DNA of 64,000 bases from Oegoconia quadripuncta (taxonomy: Eukaryota; Arthropoda; Insecta; Lepidoptera; Autostichidae), in contig OX438742.1 in the NCBI GenBank assembly GCA_949316235.1, forward strand, positions 38,198,853-38,262,852, written 5' to 3'. How positions within the stretch are numbered: position 1 is the first letter of the stretch; each line of letters starts with the position of its first letter. Of the stretch, positions 45,985-56,732 are shown piece after piece. The notes beneath the pieces were generated by a model that had not been told where the DNA came from, made no database searches, and saw only the letters and a list, made by a program, of their open reading frames with translations. Both the position numbers and the translations under genes were made by a program.

Positions 45985-46330
45985 TCGGTGGCTCAGCTGT
46001 TAAGAAGAGCGGCGGTGGGTCAGCGGTTAAGACGCGGTCTCCCAATTTGGAAGGTCCGGGTTCCATTCCTAGGTAGGCCATGTACCAATGAGTTTAAAAT
46101 TTAATTTAATTACTTATGTGCTTTTATCCGACTGCTCTTAAACGGTGAAGGAAAACATCGTGAGGAAATTGGCATGTCTGAGTAATAAAAATTCTAAGGC
46201 ATGTGAAGTCCCCAACCCGCTTTGGGCCAGCGTGGTGGACTACGGCCCATACTCCCTCATATACGAGGGAAGGCCTACATCCCTGCAGTGGGATGTTTAG
46301 ATCACGGGTTCGAATCCCGACATGTGTAAC
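45985..46330 (+). repeat. SINE-3 copy with tRNA-like head and second B box
   Basis: The head ggtcagcggttaagacgcgg (A box) and ggtccgggttccattcc (B box) resembles a Leu/Ser-type tRNA; a near-copy of the first 20 bp precedes it. The body has aggccatgtaccaatgag, tttatccgactgctctta, gtccccaacccgctttgg, ccagcgtggtggactac and ctgcagtgggatg. Immediately after comes atcacgggttcgaatcccga, a second B-box-like stretch not found in the other copies. Confidence 0.7.
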
Positions 46331-46334
46331 CGAG

Positions 46335-46835
46335 TTTATAACATGTAAGATATTTACGAAAAAAAATATTGATCTTGACGAAGGAATCACTACTGATTGT
46401 TAATTTTCTTTCCTGATATTAGTAGACTTTGTTTACCTATTGGCAACTCTATCAAAAGTCCTCTGCTCTGTGTATTTCAAGATGAATTAATCATTACATT
46501 CGGCACCAACTTATGTCATCCAAGTATATTGAAAATATTATTACGATTAATACCTGGTAAATTCTACGATAACAAATAGTCTTAATCCGATATCACAGAC
46601 GACAGCCTTTTTGCTCCCTCTTATTTACACTGACCCATTGTTCTATTTGCAGCACTACATTAGTGGCGAAATACTGAAATGTTAATGACGCTCGGGAATT
46701 ACGTGACTTAGAGGCTAAGCGCTGAGTAGTTAAACCCCAGTAAGCCTCAGACAAGGGGAATCTACCAAATGCTGTGTTGCAGTGTTGACATAAACCCACT
46801 ATATAGAACTACATGCATGTGCATACCATAGGTAG
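46335..46835. other. No feature recognised
   Basis: No motif in the short open frames on either strand. Confidence 0.4.
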
Positions 46836-46838
46836 GTA

Positions 46839-46994
46839 CTGTGGCGACGGGGCAATAGCCCAGGGAAAATACGGTAAAAAATTAGCTTAGCTAGACATAA
46901 TTCAGAACCGACTTATATGATTGCTATCCTATAGAGGTATATCTCTAGCAATTTTTTACCGTATTTTCCCTGGGCTATTGCACCGTCGCTGCAG
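46839..46994. mobile_element. Foldback MITE, ~45-bp arms, TA flanks
   Basis: ctgtggcgacggggcaatag...ggtaaaaaatt and the inverse of the right end (ctgcagcgacggtgcaatag...) pair over about 45 bp with three or so differences. TA lies on each side (46837-46838, 46995-46996). The 156-bp total with a ~65-bp middle can fold almost entirely. TA flanks suggest a Tc1/mariner-type origin. Confidence 0.8.
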
Positions 46995-46999
46995 TACAA

Positions 47000-47785
47000 T
47001 GTACAACTTGACCAAATAATAATATTAGGTATCAACTAATAATAATCGCTAACGGCAAAAGTAAAATTGCGCATGTGTGTAAGAGCTCTCTCTTATATGT
47101 GTGTGTACGTAATTATGCGTTGCTAACCTCTTCGGGTGTGTGTATAATAGGTAGCATAAGTATAATATTAATTAAAGGCGAGAAGGAAGTTTAAGCGGGA
47201 GGCAGTCTTTACGTCAAACAGGTAATATAGGTATTGTGTCATCAGATTTATACCTATATGATGGTGATGGAAGGGTGAGGGCCCCCAAGCGGATCATTAA
47301 AAACCAACCATAAACCACCCATTACTTTAAATGTTCGTGTTTACTCCTTTATTTTTTTGCTTTTTCAGCGTTCACTTATTTTATATTTATTTTTGTAAAA
47401 TTCTTTGAGAACCATGAACCATCGTTGAACAGTTGTTATGCGCTACAAAAAGCAAATGCAGCAGGTACATATGGTAGTTTAATTACGGATTATGAAGCAA
47501 GAATTATCAAGAATTAAGGAAAAATAGCCAACCGTGATGTCGGACACGCATAAATTTATTTTCATAGCATGGTTTCGACTTTCGACCTAATTCGCTAATA
47601 TATTGGTATTTCACCGACAGCAAAAAAAATCCGAAAGTTAGAGGGGGACATCACACCAATTTTTCACCTAAATAAAAAGCCATTAGCAACTCTGACATTG
47701 CTTCTTTAAAGACTTATTTAAGATAAGTCCACATGTTCACGTTTTTTTTTTCTTTAATTATCGGCAATAAAAAATATTTTACTCA
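47000..47785. other. No feature recognised
   Basis: AT-rich, with a short gtgtgt tract near 47100. Confidence 0.4.
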
Positions 47786-47789
47786 TATA

Positions 47790-48065
47790 AGACGACCTGT
47801 TTAGTATAGTATATTCTGACTTAGTAGTCACCTTTTAGTATAGTTACTAAAAGGTCGCGGGTTCGCATCTCGCTAGAGGCATATTATTGTGTTTGTATGA
47901 TGAATACGGACATGCGTATCCGAGTTATGGATCTTTTCAATTATAATATATATTTACAACAAAAATGTATTTGTCTAGAAGGTATATAAGGTAATAAGGT
48001 ATATCTGGTATCCATAATACAAGCCTAGTTGCTTAGTGTAGAACTAGATAGCGCTGTGTTGTGCT
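47790..48065 (+). repeat. SINE-2 copy
   Basis: gacctgtttagtatagta, a head carrying an internal duplication of ccttttagtatagttac, B box gcgggttcgcatctcgcta (mutated), tatgatgaatacggacatg, ccataatacaagcctagttg and agatagcgctgtgttgtg. Confidence 0.8.
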
Positions 48066-48089
48066 TGCCTGCCTGCTGTAAAATGCCTT

Positions 48090-48165
48090 ACTCCAACAAT
48101 CAAACCCACGACCTCCGTTTTGCAAACATTATTTGTTTACATTGACCTTCAGAAGCGGTTAAACT
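48090..48165 (-). repeat. SINE-1 head only
   Basis: The inverse of the head: caatcaaacccacgacctcc to ttgaccttcagaagcggtta. Diverged. Confidence 0.6.
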
Positions 48166-48414
48166 AGGTAGGCTTATATTGCACAAAGTGACAGCCTCTG
48201 GTGCCCTTATTACATTCTTGATCGATCCGATTGTTTGCGTACGCCTATTGACGTACAAAACAAACTTACCTAGAAAACTCATTAAAATTTATGAGTGCTC
48301 CGATGTATATCACAAATTTTCTTAATCGAGGTCATCGGTGTACAATTTGAATTCAGTGTGCGGGCATATAGGTTCAGCAATTCTGATTCGTTGCTTTTCA
48401 ACTAGCAATCCATC

Positions 48415-48725
48415 ATCATATCAGCTACAGGACTTCCACTGTTGGACATAGGCCTCCCCCATAGATTTCCAGAGCGACCGGTTGGAAGCGGCCTGCTGCA
48501 TCCAAGCCACCATTCACCTTCATCAAGTCGCTGGAACTACGCTACATTTGCTCCAAATCTCCACTCGAAACCTTTAATGCCCCATCGACCATGAGATCTT
48601 CGAGCTATATACCCTACCCACTTCCACTTACTAACCCCGTTGGGCTTGACTTTGTTCGTCACTTTCTTCTACAGATTTCTTAATTCCAGATTCGATCACG
48701 TAGCGTAACGCCGAGCAATGCAATA
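48415..48725 (-). pseudogene. LINE RT C-terminus and 3' end
   Basis: The reverse strand encodes the KSxG..Y.xQW-type end. The DNA reads catcatcatatcagctacag, cccccatagatttccagag and cgaccggttggaagcggcct. Same family as 23111 and 48983. Confidence 0.65.
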
Positions 48726-48774
48726 GATCTCTATATAGTTACAAGTATCGTAATTACTTTTTTAAGCACGACGG

Positions 48775-48972
48775 GTTCGTATTTGACGTCAATAACACCT
48801 GATGTTAAGCGAAGATGAGGTCGAAGGTCGAAGGTGGCGGTTGTCAGAGATAAGATAGCCAGTCCCTCAAATGTGTTGGGGTTTCCGGGTCATTACGCTT
48901 CCACCTTCGACTTCATCTTCACTTAACATCAGGTGTGATTGAGGTCAAGTACTAACACGTTGTGCATAAAAA
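48775..48972. repeat. Two SINE-1 tails in head-to-head inversion
   Basis: 48775-48836 is a minus-oriented tail (acgacgggttcgtatttgac, ctgatgttaagcgaagatg). From 48837 a plus-oriented tail follows (ggttgtcagagataagatag to gttgtgcat and an A run). Together they make an imperfect hairpin-forming inverted pair around gtcgaaggtcgaaggtgg. Confidence 0.75.
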
Positions 48973-48982
48973 AATAGAGCAT

Positions 48983-49150
48983 TCATCATCATAACAGACA
49001 CAAGACGTCCAATGCTGAACATAGGCCTCACCCATAGATTTCCAGAGCGACCAGCAAGCGCAGCGTAGGTGTACGGATGACTTGATGAAAGTCGCGGAAG
49101 TCGCTGGATGCAACTCTCTTCTAATAAAAGCATTGAAGTACCTCTTAAAT
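48983..49150 (-). pseudogene. LINE RT C-terminus fragment
   Basis: The minus strand encodes SLWKSMGEAYVQHWTS, the W-x-S-x-G-E-A-Y-V-Q-Q-W-T-S terminus, with VAG/SAD residues further upstream and a catcatcataa (GAT-type) tail. Confidence 0.7.
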
Positions 49151-49218
49151 GAGCGACTGTACATTATGTTCGTGTCCTTCCTATTCTTCCTCATAGTTTT
49201 ATACACAATCGACTGGTG

Positions 49219-49437
49219 CCGCCTCCGTGGGTTCATGTAAACAACATAGGGTTACGAATCGGAGGTCGCGGGTTCGATCCCCAGCGGGTTACATGTTTAG
49301 TACTCGGTTTGGTAGGTGATGGGCTAGCTACCACCATCAAATTCTGCCGCCAAACAGCAATGTTAATGTCATTGTTGTGTTCCGGTTGTCAGAGATAAGA
49401 TAGCCAGTCCTCCAAATAAGATTGCGGTTTCCGGGTC
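49219..49437 (+). repeat. SINE-1 copy with internal deletions
   Basis: The head gccgcctccgtgggttcatg and B box gcgggttcgatccccagcgg are clear. The ggcattttaaatgtccgc block is missing and the copy stops at gtttccgggtcac, without tail or A run. Confidence 0.8.
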
Positions 49438-49439
49438 AC

Positions 49440-49910
49440 TTAATACGCACACAATGCACTTGACAAGCAATAATGCACCGTCCCGTCCACATCTATACAT
49501 GCAAGAGTAGGCATACACCCATGCCGAGCACCACACGAGAAGCGATAATTCCTACGCATGAATGAGTAAAGGTATTTATAATTATAGTACAGATACTATT
49601 TGATTTTTGTCGACTCGATTCCTCCAAGACTAGTTTCGGTAGCTACAAAAATGAATAGAATTTTAATTAATATTTTTAAATTGTCAATGGGATATACCAG
49701 CCACATGATAAGGTTCCCCATAGATCTTATTTCAGTGCGATGTTACCCTTCAAATACCCCTTCGAATTGAACTCCGATATAAAAGGGAATCGTTGAAGCA
49801 ATTTCCGTCAAACATTTCCATCAAGGAAGTTCTTAGCAATTATTGGCATAATTAAAAAAAAACGTCGCGGAGCAATGTTCCCCTGTCCTGTACTAGTTAC
49901 ATACCGAAGG
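49440..49910. other. No feature recognised
   Basis: No motif placed. Confidence 0.4.
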
Positions 49911-49912
49911 GA

Positions 49913-50445
49913 TTTTTACCGTATGGAAAAAATAGGGCACAATAGGTAAATGAAATAGAAAATATTGTCGTTGGTAGATTATTATTTTTTTAGAACCATC
50001 AACGAAAAAAGTGTTGTGTCATTTGACGGTCCTGTCCAACAGAACTACTGGGAACAAAGGGCATTTGTAGCCTATTTCACATACTTACATAATTCATAAT
50101 TTTCCTGCCCTTATCCCACTCTAGGTGGGGGGGGTTTCACATACATATCATTCCTCACGCAGTCTACCCACACCTTCTTTGGTATTCATAATTAACACTC
50201 GTCTTGTTACGTGCCTTTCATCCCTCCTCATAATGTGCCCAAACCCTGCTAGCCTATTACTCCTCAACTTACATAATTAAACAAACAAAAAAAAAACTTG
50301 GAGAAAATATATGGATAATGCAACCCTATGAAGGTATGATGATGGATTTGAAAAAAAATAATTGAACTACCCATGCCAATGACTTCTATTTCACTTACCT
50401 AATATACCCTATATTTTTTCCTTGTGGTAAAAAAATTCATCCGGT
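49913..50445. mobile_element. Long-TIR MITE, copy B, interrupted by a LINE fragment
   Basis: The ends accgaagggatttttaccgt and (inverse right end) accggatgaatttttttacc continue as long inverted arms (aatagggcacaataggtaa, tgaaatagaa). Same family as 63439-63820. A 172-bp LINE piece with its own 12-bp duplication lies in the middle. Confidence 0.8.
50095..50266 (-). mobile_element. 3' end of the RTE-like LINE with 12-bp target duplication
   Basis: The same 3' sequence as the LINE at 29647 (ttcctgcccttatcccactc, aggtgggg, cattcctcacgcagtctacc, gcctttcatccctcctcata). It is flanked by identical acttacataatt (50083-50094, 50267-50278). It is 5'-truncated to 172 bp and has lost an internal piece of ~75 bp. 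Confidence 0.88.
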
Positions 50446-50449
50446 TTTA

Positions 50450-52020
50450 TAGAGATTCGAGGGCTGAAACTAATTTAATTTTTATTTGGTGTGTAATTTA
50501 CGATGTTAGTATTCACGATCTACGATTCATGCCCCTAATAGCGGCTTCGTACCTAAGTACCACTCACTTTGCGTCGGAAGTTAAAAATAATTTGTGGATC
50601 TTTTTATCCTGTGGTCCCCTGACTGTTCAACCTAACATTAAACTTGCAGGTAATTACAATCCAGAATTGAAAAAAAACGAACAAATAATAAGACAGTCTT
50701 TATTGTTATTATAAGTAGTTAGCTAACAACAATACAATACACAGAATCTAAATTATATATAACATTTGTAAAGAGAAAATATTTAGGAATGAACAAATTA
50801 ATAATGGAATCGATTTAGCGAATAACCTTAACAAATCACAAGAACAAATAATCTCTTAATCACAATATCAAAAGTCAAATCGGTGAGTTATTGGGAGAAA
50901 GCCTCAGATAATGCATGCCACATATACAGCAGCATATAATAGCGCTTCATACATTACAAAAACTGGAACGCATCCATACAATTTTCCTATTCGTCCATTT
51001 TCATTCTTTGGAGATCGCGAACTACTTTTCTAACATACAATTCACTAACTCTTTCTCGCTAGAAGTGTGTCAGTCAGCGCACACCATCGCCATCATTAGC
51101 TAATTAATAACTCATGTCGCAAAGGATGGGTACCAAAACGTATTTTCAACTTGTTTACTCAAACAAGTATTATGACAGTCATTGACTACAAGGTGGAAGC
51201 GACAAAATGTACACGCACGCAGTCTAATATTTTCTTATCGTAAGTTGTATATTATAATACTTTTAACAGAGATGAAAATTGTGTCATCAAAGAGAAGAAA
51301 AAAGAAATGTGATATGTCCAAAACTTTGAGTTCCCGTACGCTTTTTGCAGTCAGAAATGGTAATGTCTTCAGACAACTAAGGGTTGTGCACGTATTTATG
51401 CATTTTAAGTTGTAAGTTGATTTTCCCTCTGCTTTGCATAAATTCTTAAACCTTATTCAGAACTGCGGACATATCACGCCTATTTTGAAGACAACTCGTT
51501 ATAAGAAAATAATCCACTTTGAGCAGTCACTTATCGTTTGCATCCTGTATTAGTCAAATTTGCTTATTGTACACAAGGCACCTGATGGATATATGTTCTA
51601 AAGAAATATCGCGATACACCTACTCGTAGTATAAAATATGTATCAATATTTTGTTTACATCGTCAACAACCTCCAACGATCGTTTCGATGCTTCATCTCA
51701 TCAATCACCCGCTTATAGCTAGAATAGTTAGAAACGAACTAAACGAGTTATGATTTAATAATAAAAAAAAATATGAAAAATACAAATTACATTCATAACA
51801 ATTTTGACTCAACGTGAGTCGCTCAAAACGTTGAAATCTATTCAACAATTACATTAAAAATATAATGTTGATATAGGTTTCCTGTTGGTCAGTTTGTAGA
51901 AGTTACGTATTATGTATAAATATCATTTTTCTGTGTAAATATATTCTGCTCAAAGGCACCGTTATTTGTACTGCTATAGTGTAATGTAGTATAACAATTA
52001 ATAAAGCGTTCATTCTACGC
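50450..52020. other. No feature recognised
   Basis: AT-rich. Open frames at 50424-50714 (overlapping the MITE end) and 51182-51415 have no known motif. Confidence 0.4.
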
Positions 52021-52025
52021 GATAG

Positions 52026-52423
52026 CACCAGGACGACACCACCGGTGATGTCGTTTGCAATCATCATTCCGTTCGACACTACCGACTATTAGTGACGTCC
52101 TACAAATTATCATAGGTAGGTGTATTCTATATGGTTGGTCAAACATCCCGGACCCGGACAATCAATTGAAGAAGAAAAATTCATAAAAGTATGTTTTAAG
52201 TCAGTGACAACAATTACAGACTTCTTAGAAAATAGTTATAAGCCTATGCATAATAAAAAAAAAAAACAAAAAAATAACATGAAATTGTCTTCATTGTTTT
52301 TGGCAGTATCACAGATTAGCTACTTATTAGTGGCTGCCACGTGAGTAGCTTGCTATTCAAGAGAACACTAGGGTAGTGTCGTACGGAATAGTGATTCCAT
52401 ACGACACCGGTGTCGTTCTGGTG
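52026..52423. mobile_element. MITE with ~58-bp terminal inverted repeats
   Basis: The left end caccaggacgacaccaccgg and the inverse right end caccagaacgacaccggtgt pair on through attccgt(t/a)cgacactacc. A plus-strand frame (52120-52344) inside has no known motif. No clear target duplication; superfamily unassigned. Confidence 0.75.
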
Positions 52424-52429
52424 GTTTCG

Positions 52430-54335
52430 AGTGGAACGAACGGAATAAAGTATGTACAAGTGATCGTGCATAAGCTCTGGATGGCTGCTCTCAACGGCTG
52501 AAATAAGCTACTTAAGGGTAAATAATAGTAACACGTTTTCATACAAACTACAATCGACAACAAGACTAAATTTACGCGTTGTTTTCATCGTTTTACAAAT
52601 AGAAGTTAAAGGTGGGTTTAGTTGCCGCGAATGAATAACATTTAAATTTAGAAACACTTGGATTATTTCACAACTTTATATTTTCAAACTAAAAAGAAAA
52701 TTGTCTCAATAATGACAAAATAAAAATTTAAACACCACACTACAAAAACAAAGAAAAACCGTACATTTTTACGTGTGGTCGGTTATAGATTTTATGAAAA
52801 CAGGTTGTTCTCGTTTATCCTTCAGGAGCGGAGAAAACGTATTCGATTAAAACGACACGTGACGATCGCCAAGGACAATACAGCGCGCCAAGCGCAGCCT
52901 TCGAAAACAAACAACATGCCGGTCCTTGTACACTATACTATAATAAGTAGACATATAACTATTTATTATTTACATAAATCTTCTAAACTTACTTATTTAC
53001 ATGGCACATAATTGGCTTCGTCATAAGATACTTCATATAAAACTTCACAATACACTTAGAACAACTTCTATATTAAATCTTTTGCACGCTGAAACTTATA
53101 ATTCTAAATGTCGTCAATTGTTAGGTATGAAACGCTTCGAGTTGGGTAAAATTCGAACTAGGTATAACTAAATATAAAATATTCGAATAATAAACAGTAA
53201 AAAAACATATTTACTAGCTTCTACTATAAATTTCCTTATACTTATGGCTCAAGTTCAACTATCGTTTTGGACTCTATAAATGTAAGAATGGCGAATTTTC
53301 CTAACAGTTTTTCACATTTAGAATTATGTTCCACTATACAGGTCTGCGAGGTTTCTAGTGCTGGTATCAATACGGATTAACTTTGTTCTAGGACTTTACA
53401 AAATCCTGCGAAAATATTTAGATACTTTCTTAGGTGATCTGCAAAATCATGGGAAAGATCTTTTTTTTTGTTTCGGGCGCTAATAGAGGTGAGTTTATAA
53501 CCAGTCGGTATAAAGAAATCACTTTAGGCATGGTTTTTCGATGTTAGATGATTGTTTTCCGACTTTCCTTTTTATAAAAACTTTTTTTATAAAACATGAA
53601 GTGATACCTCTATCGCCACTGGTTGGCATTTAATAAAGAAATTCCTCTTTATTTGCTCCTCCAATTAGCAAGTGATTACGATACTTTTTTAATGTTTTTT
53701 TTTCTAAAGTCGTAGAACAAAAGATGATCCTTTTAAATACTAAAATCGAGACCAACTCTAGAAGGCTCTCAAGCGCGTGGATACCATGTATATAAAAATA
53801 TTAATTAAACAATTTTACTAGAAATTCACTCGCATTGATGAGTGGAAATAGATTATTTTTACAATTTAGTCACAATGGCACTGAATTTGTTACTAATACA
53901 TAATCCGCTATGTATTACACTTACCTATTAATCACATACAATTAAGTACTTCGCACAACATCGATACACCTTACGAAACCATAATTAAAACAAACACCCG
54001 TTACACAGCGTCACTGCTATTAATATTGACAATGAAGTTGTACAATACTGGATAGGGCAAAACCGAAGTCTATTGCAAAACATTTCTCAAACAGAATTAT
54101 CAAATACCTGTTTAAGTCTTCGAACATAGATATCCAGTATGTACTTCCACCGCTCACCAAAACCATTCCATGCACCACTATAGTGATTAGCTAAAAGTGA
54201 TTACCGAGTATATGGGGTGAATTACCTTTAATATTACCTCATATCGTTTAGGAGTCTGACAGATAGAACACTCATTAAAACTGATCGATTTGTTTTGTTT
54301 TAGCGTGTAAGTCACTGATATACAGTGCAAATAAC
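52430..54335. other. No feature recognised
   Basis: AT-rich, unique-looking. Could include distal 3' UTR or downstream flank of the semaphorin gene, which cannot be decided here. Confidence 0.4.
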
Positions 54336-54340
54336 AAAAA

Positions 54341-54472
54341 ATGTCGTCCACTCTAAAAACAGTTAATAGTGAAACTTCAGTGAATAAAACAACAGCTATT
54401 GGATCTAGCTGTCAATCTTCTTCACACAAAGATTTAAAGTTATCTGACAAATATTTTGTGGATAGTTGGTGA
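54341..54472 (+). CDS. Small open frame of 43 codons, unrecognised
   Basis: Starts ATGTCGTCCACTC after an A-rich context (aacaaaaa), a fair insect start context, and ends at TGA 54470-54472. The product is Ser/Thr/Lys-rich and ends KLSDKYFVDSW. It could be a chance frame, a fragment of a processed gene copy, or a first coding exon. No domain recognised. Confidence 0.15.
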   Translation: MSSTLKTVNSETSVNKTTAIGSSCQSSSHKDLKLSDKYFVDSW

Positions 54473-54479
54473 AACAGAC

Positions 54480-56490
54480 CTATAATCGTGTAACATTATT
54501 AATTCCAGCCACGTTTAAAAATTTAGTATTCACTATACCAATCCAAAGCTTCAATACCTTGAAACCAAATCAAACATCATTTTACAGTATCCATTTTCAC
54601 CTAAAGCTCTTAAATAATAATAATAATAATAGCATTCATTGGCAATGAAAACCCTCGGGTTTACGAACCACAAATGTATAAATTTCATGCAAGTCAGTAT
54701 ACCGCATATCAGTGTGAACAGGAACCATAGATAACTAATTAAGTATTTAAAAACCAAAATTTGGCAGGCGCCATTGTGGATTTTTTCCCATAAAATGTAT
54801 CCTATACTCCAAGGAGCAAGACGAATCTAACGACACCATGCACATCGAAATATGTTAAGCAGTTTAGGCTACAGGAGGTAACGTAGAAATCTACATACAT
54901 ATATACACTCGAAAAACAATACCCTCTTTTTTGAGGCTGTCGGGTAAAAAGGACGCAGTCATTTTATCGGAATTAACCATATCAGCATTAACAAAATTCA
55001 ATTCTCATAAAATATGATGAAGATAATCACCGTGGAAGTAGCTTAAAAATCACACAGTTGGCGACCCTACATAACCACCTTATTAAAAAATGCCAACTAA
55101 AACTAGAATCGCCTATATATGACTTAGAAGCTCTCAACACGTCTATTGCATATATCTCACTTGTAATATTCATTTTCAGAATCCTCACGATGAGCCCTTT
55201 CCTGTAATACCCATATTGTAGCGCTAGAACATGTTTTTTCAGCTTAACAAAACTAATTCTTATGGCGCCGCCGTGGTTTATTTTTTTGTAACGTAACCGC
55301 TACGCCACTTGAACTGAACAGTCACAACGAATGTAACGTGACACCATTAATTACCCCCGCCATTTGGAAGCTACGAGGGAATAAGGAATTCTACGGATAC
55401 GCGCGAAATACTTAGCTCTCTCTTCAGTCGAGTAAAAACGAAGGTCATATTTTGTAGAATTGGTTCTTCTACATTAACTGTTTCACTATGGCCCACGTTC
55501 ACAATAACATGCGGTAGATCTGTAATCTAAAGACTTCGGACATCAAACACTGCGTTGGTACACTCATCATTGTAACCTAAGGGAAATAGCCCTTGACATT
55601 GAGATTCTTTATTGCCTGGGGATTGGACTGCTCGGTTATGTTATTGTAAGAGTGTGGACTTTTGTGTGCTTCGAATCATCACACAATAACCTCTCAACCG
55701 ATCAAGATACAACTGCTTATACTTTGAATTAGTGTATAGTATACTCCTCAATCGAAAGTCCATGAGGACGCGGAGAGGTAGTATTCAATTACGTATAAAA
55801 TGTTACAGATTAATTATATATTGCAAACATTCTACTCCTTAAAAACCTTATAATCTCACCATGCTCCTAGATGTACCTACATCTAAGAATAATAGAAAAT
55901 ATTCGCACAATGTTGCAAGAAAGTCTTCTATCGAAAAACTATTGTTATTATATTCCAAGGCCGGGATTCGAATCAGCAGTACTGACATCGCAATCCAACC
56001 CTTTCGCCGTTTACGATACGCGTTTTTGCAAATCATACGAAGAACGCGGACCCTGCCTTGCGATACAACTGTGCCCGAAATTTTTTCATGAATATCACAT
56101 TCCATTTAGAGTACATTTTGATTATACAAACTACATTCGAGTTTAGAATGCAGTGTGACCAGCGCACTTCATGATAACAAATATTAATTACTACCGTACA
56201 TTTAAACCCCCAGACAAAAAAACTGCATCATTTGACATCGACTTGTTGAAAACAGTTTTATATATATATAAAAAAGAACTATCTAGGACACAATAGCTTT
56301 ACTTGTAGGCAAAAGGAGTTTCAAGAATCTTGGCATTATGAAATGAATCATACAATTGATGCAGTTTCTGTTCAGTTCAGCAGTTCACTGCGTCGTACAT
56401 ATAGCTGTCGCACTGCTTTCTAAACATGAATGGACATCTTGGTATATTCTAAAATGTACTTTATCGTCCACGGCTCTTTCAGTCCAATAG
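54480..56490. other. Putative 3' UTR / downstream flank of the semaphorin gene
   Basis: No coding exon found. Contains an (AAT)n tract at 54613-54630, a piece at 55205-55300 resembling 28260-28370, and the AATAAA candidates noted separately. Frames at 55848-56146 overlap each other on both strands without any recognisable motif. Confidence 0.35.
55608..55613 (-). promoter_or_regulatory. Candidate polyadenylation signal AATAAA for Sema5c
   Basis: The first canonical AATAAA on the minus strand that I find downstream of the stop codon, about 880 nt into the putative 3' UTR. Another lies at 55277-55282. Which one is used cannot be told from sequence, and the UTR may run further. Confidence 0.3.
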
Positions 56491-56495
56491 AAAAC

Positions 56496-56732
56496 TTAAT
56501 AAAACTTGTCCTCCTCAACGTCTAAGTTGTTCTTATGGCTTGGTTGGTTGGAGTGTCGTTTTAGGGTACCCATGGAGTCGTACTCATTGGCAATAGCCTT
56601 GGGGAACAGTTTGGGCGTGGCGACGGCGTTGTTGTGGTTATTGGCATTAGACAGGTTGTTGCTCTTCGAGAGTAGGATTCCGCTCGAGCCACCTATGCCA
56701 GTGAACGACGGCTGCCGCTTCGCTTTACGAGG
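56496..56732 (-). CDS. Sema5c: Sema5c-like last coding exon: cytoplasmic tail and stop
   Basis: 237 bp. The acceptor is a pyrimidine-rich tttttcttttag before CCT at 56732 (phase 0); the stop TAA is at 56498-56496. It encodes a 78-residue Asn/Ser-rich cytoplasmic tail with EYDSMGTLKRHS and the C-terminus DVEEDKFY. No globular domain is seen. Its GC content and balanced codon use stand out from the AT-rich DNA to the left, supporting real coding sequence. Confidence 0.8.
   Translation of the reverse strand, partial: PRKAKRQPSFTGIGGSSGILLSKSNNLSNANNHNNAVATPKLFPKAIANEYDSMGTLKRHSNQPSHKNNLDVEEDKFY

Noticed and set aside
50424..50714. 96-codon plus-strand frame
   Set aside because: It begins inside a MITE end and has no recognisable domain or splice context.
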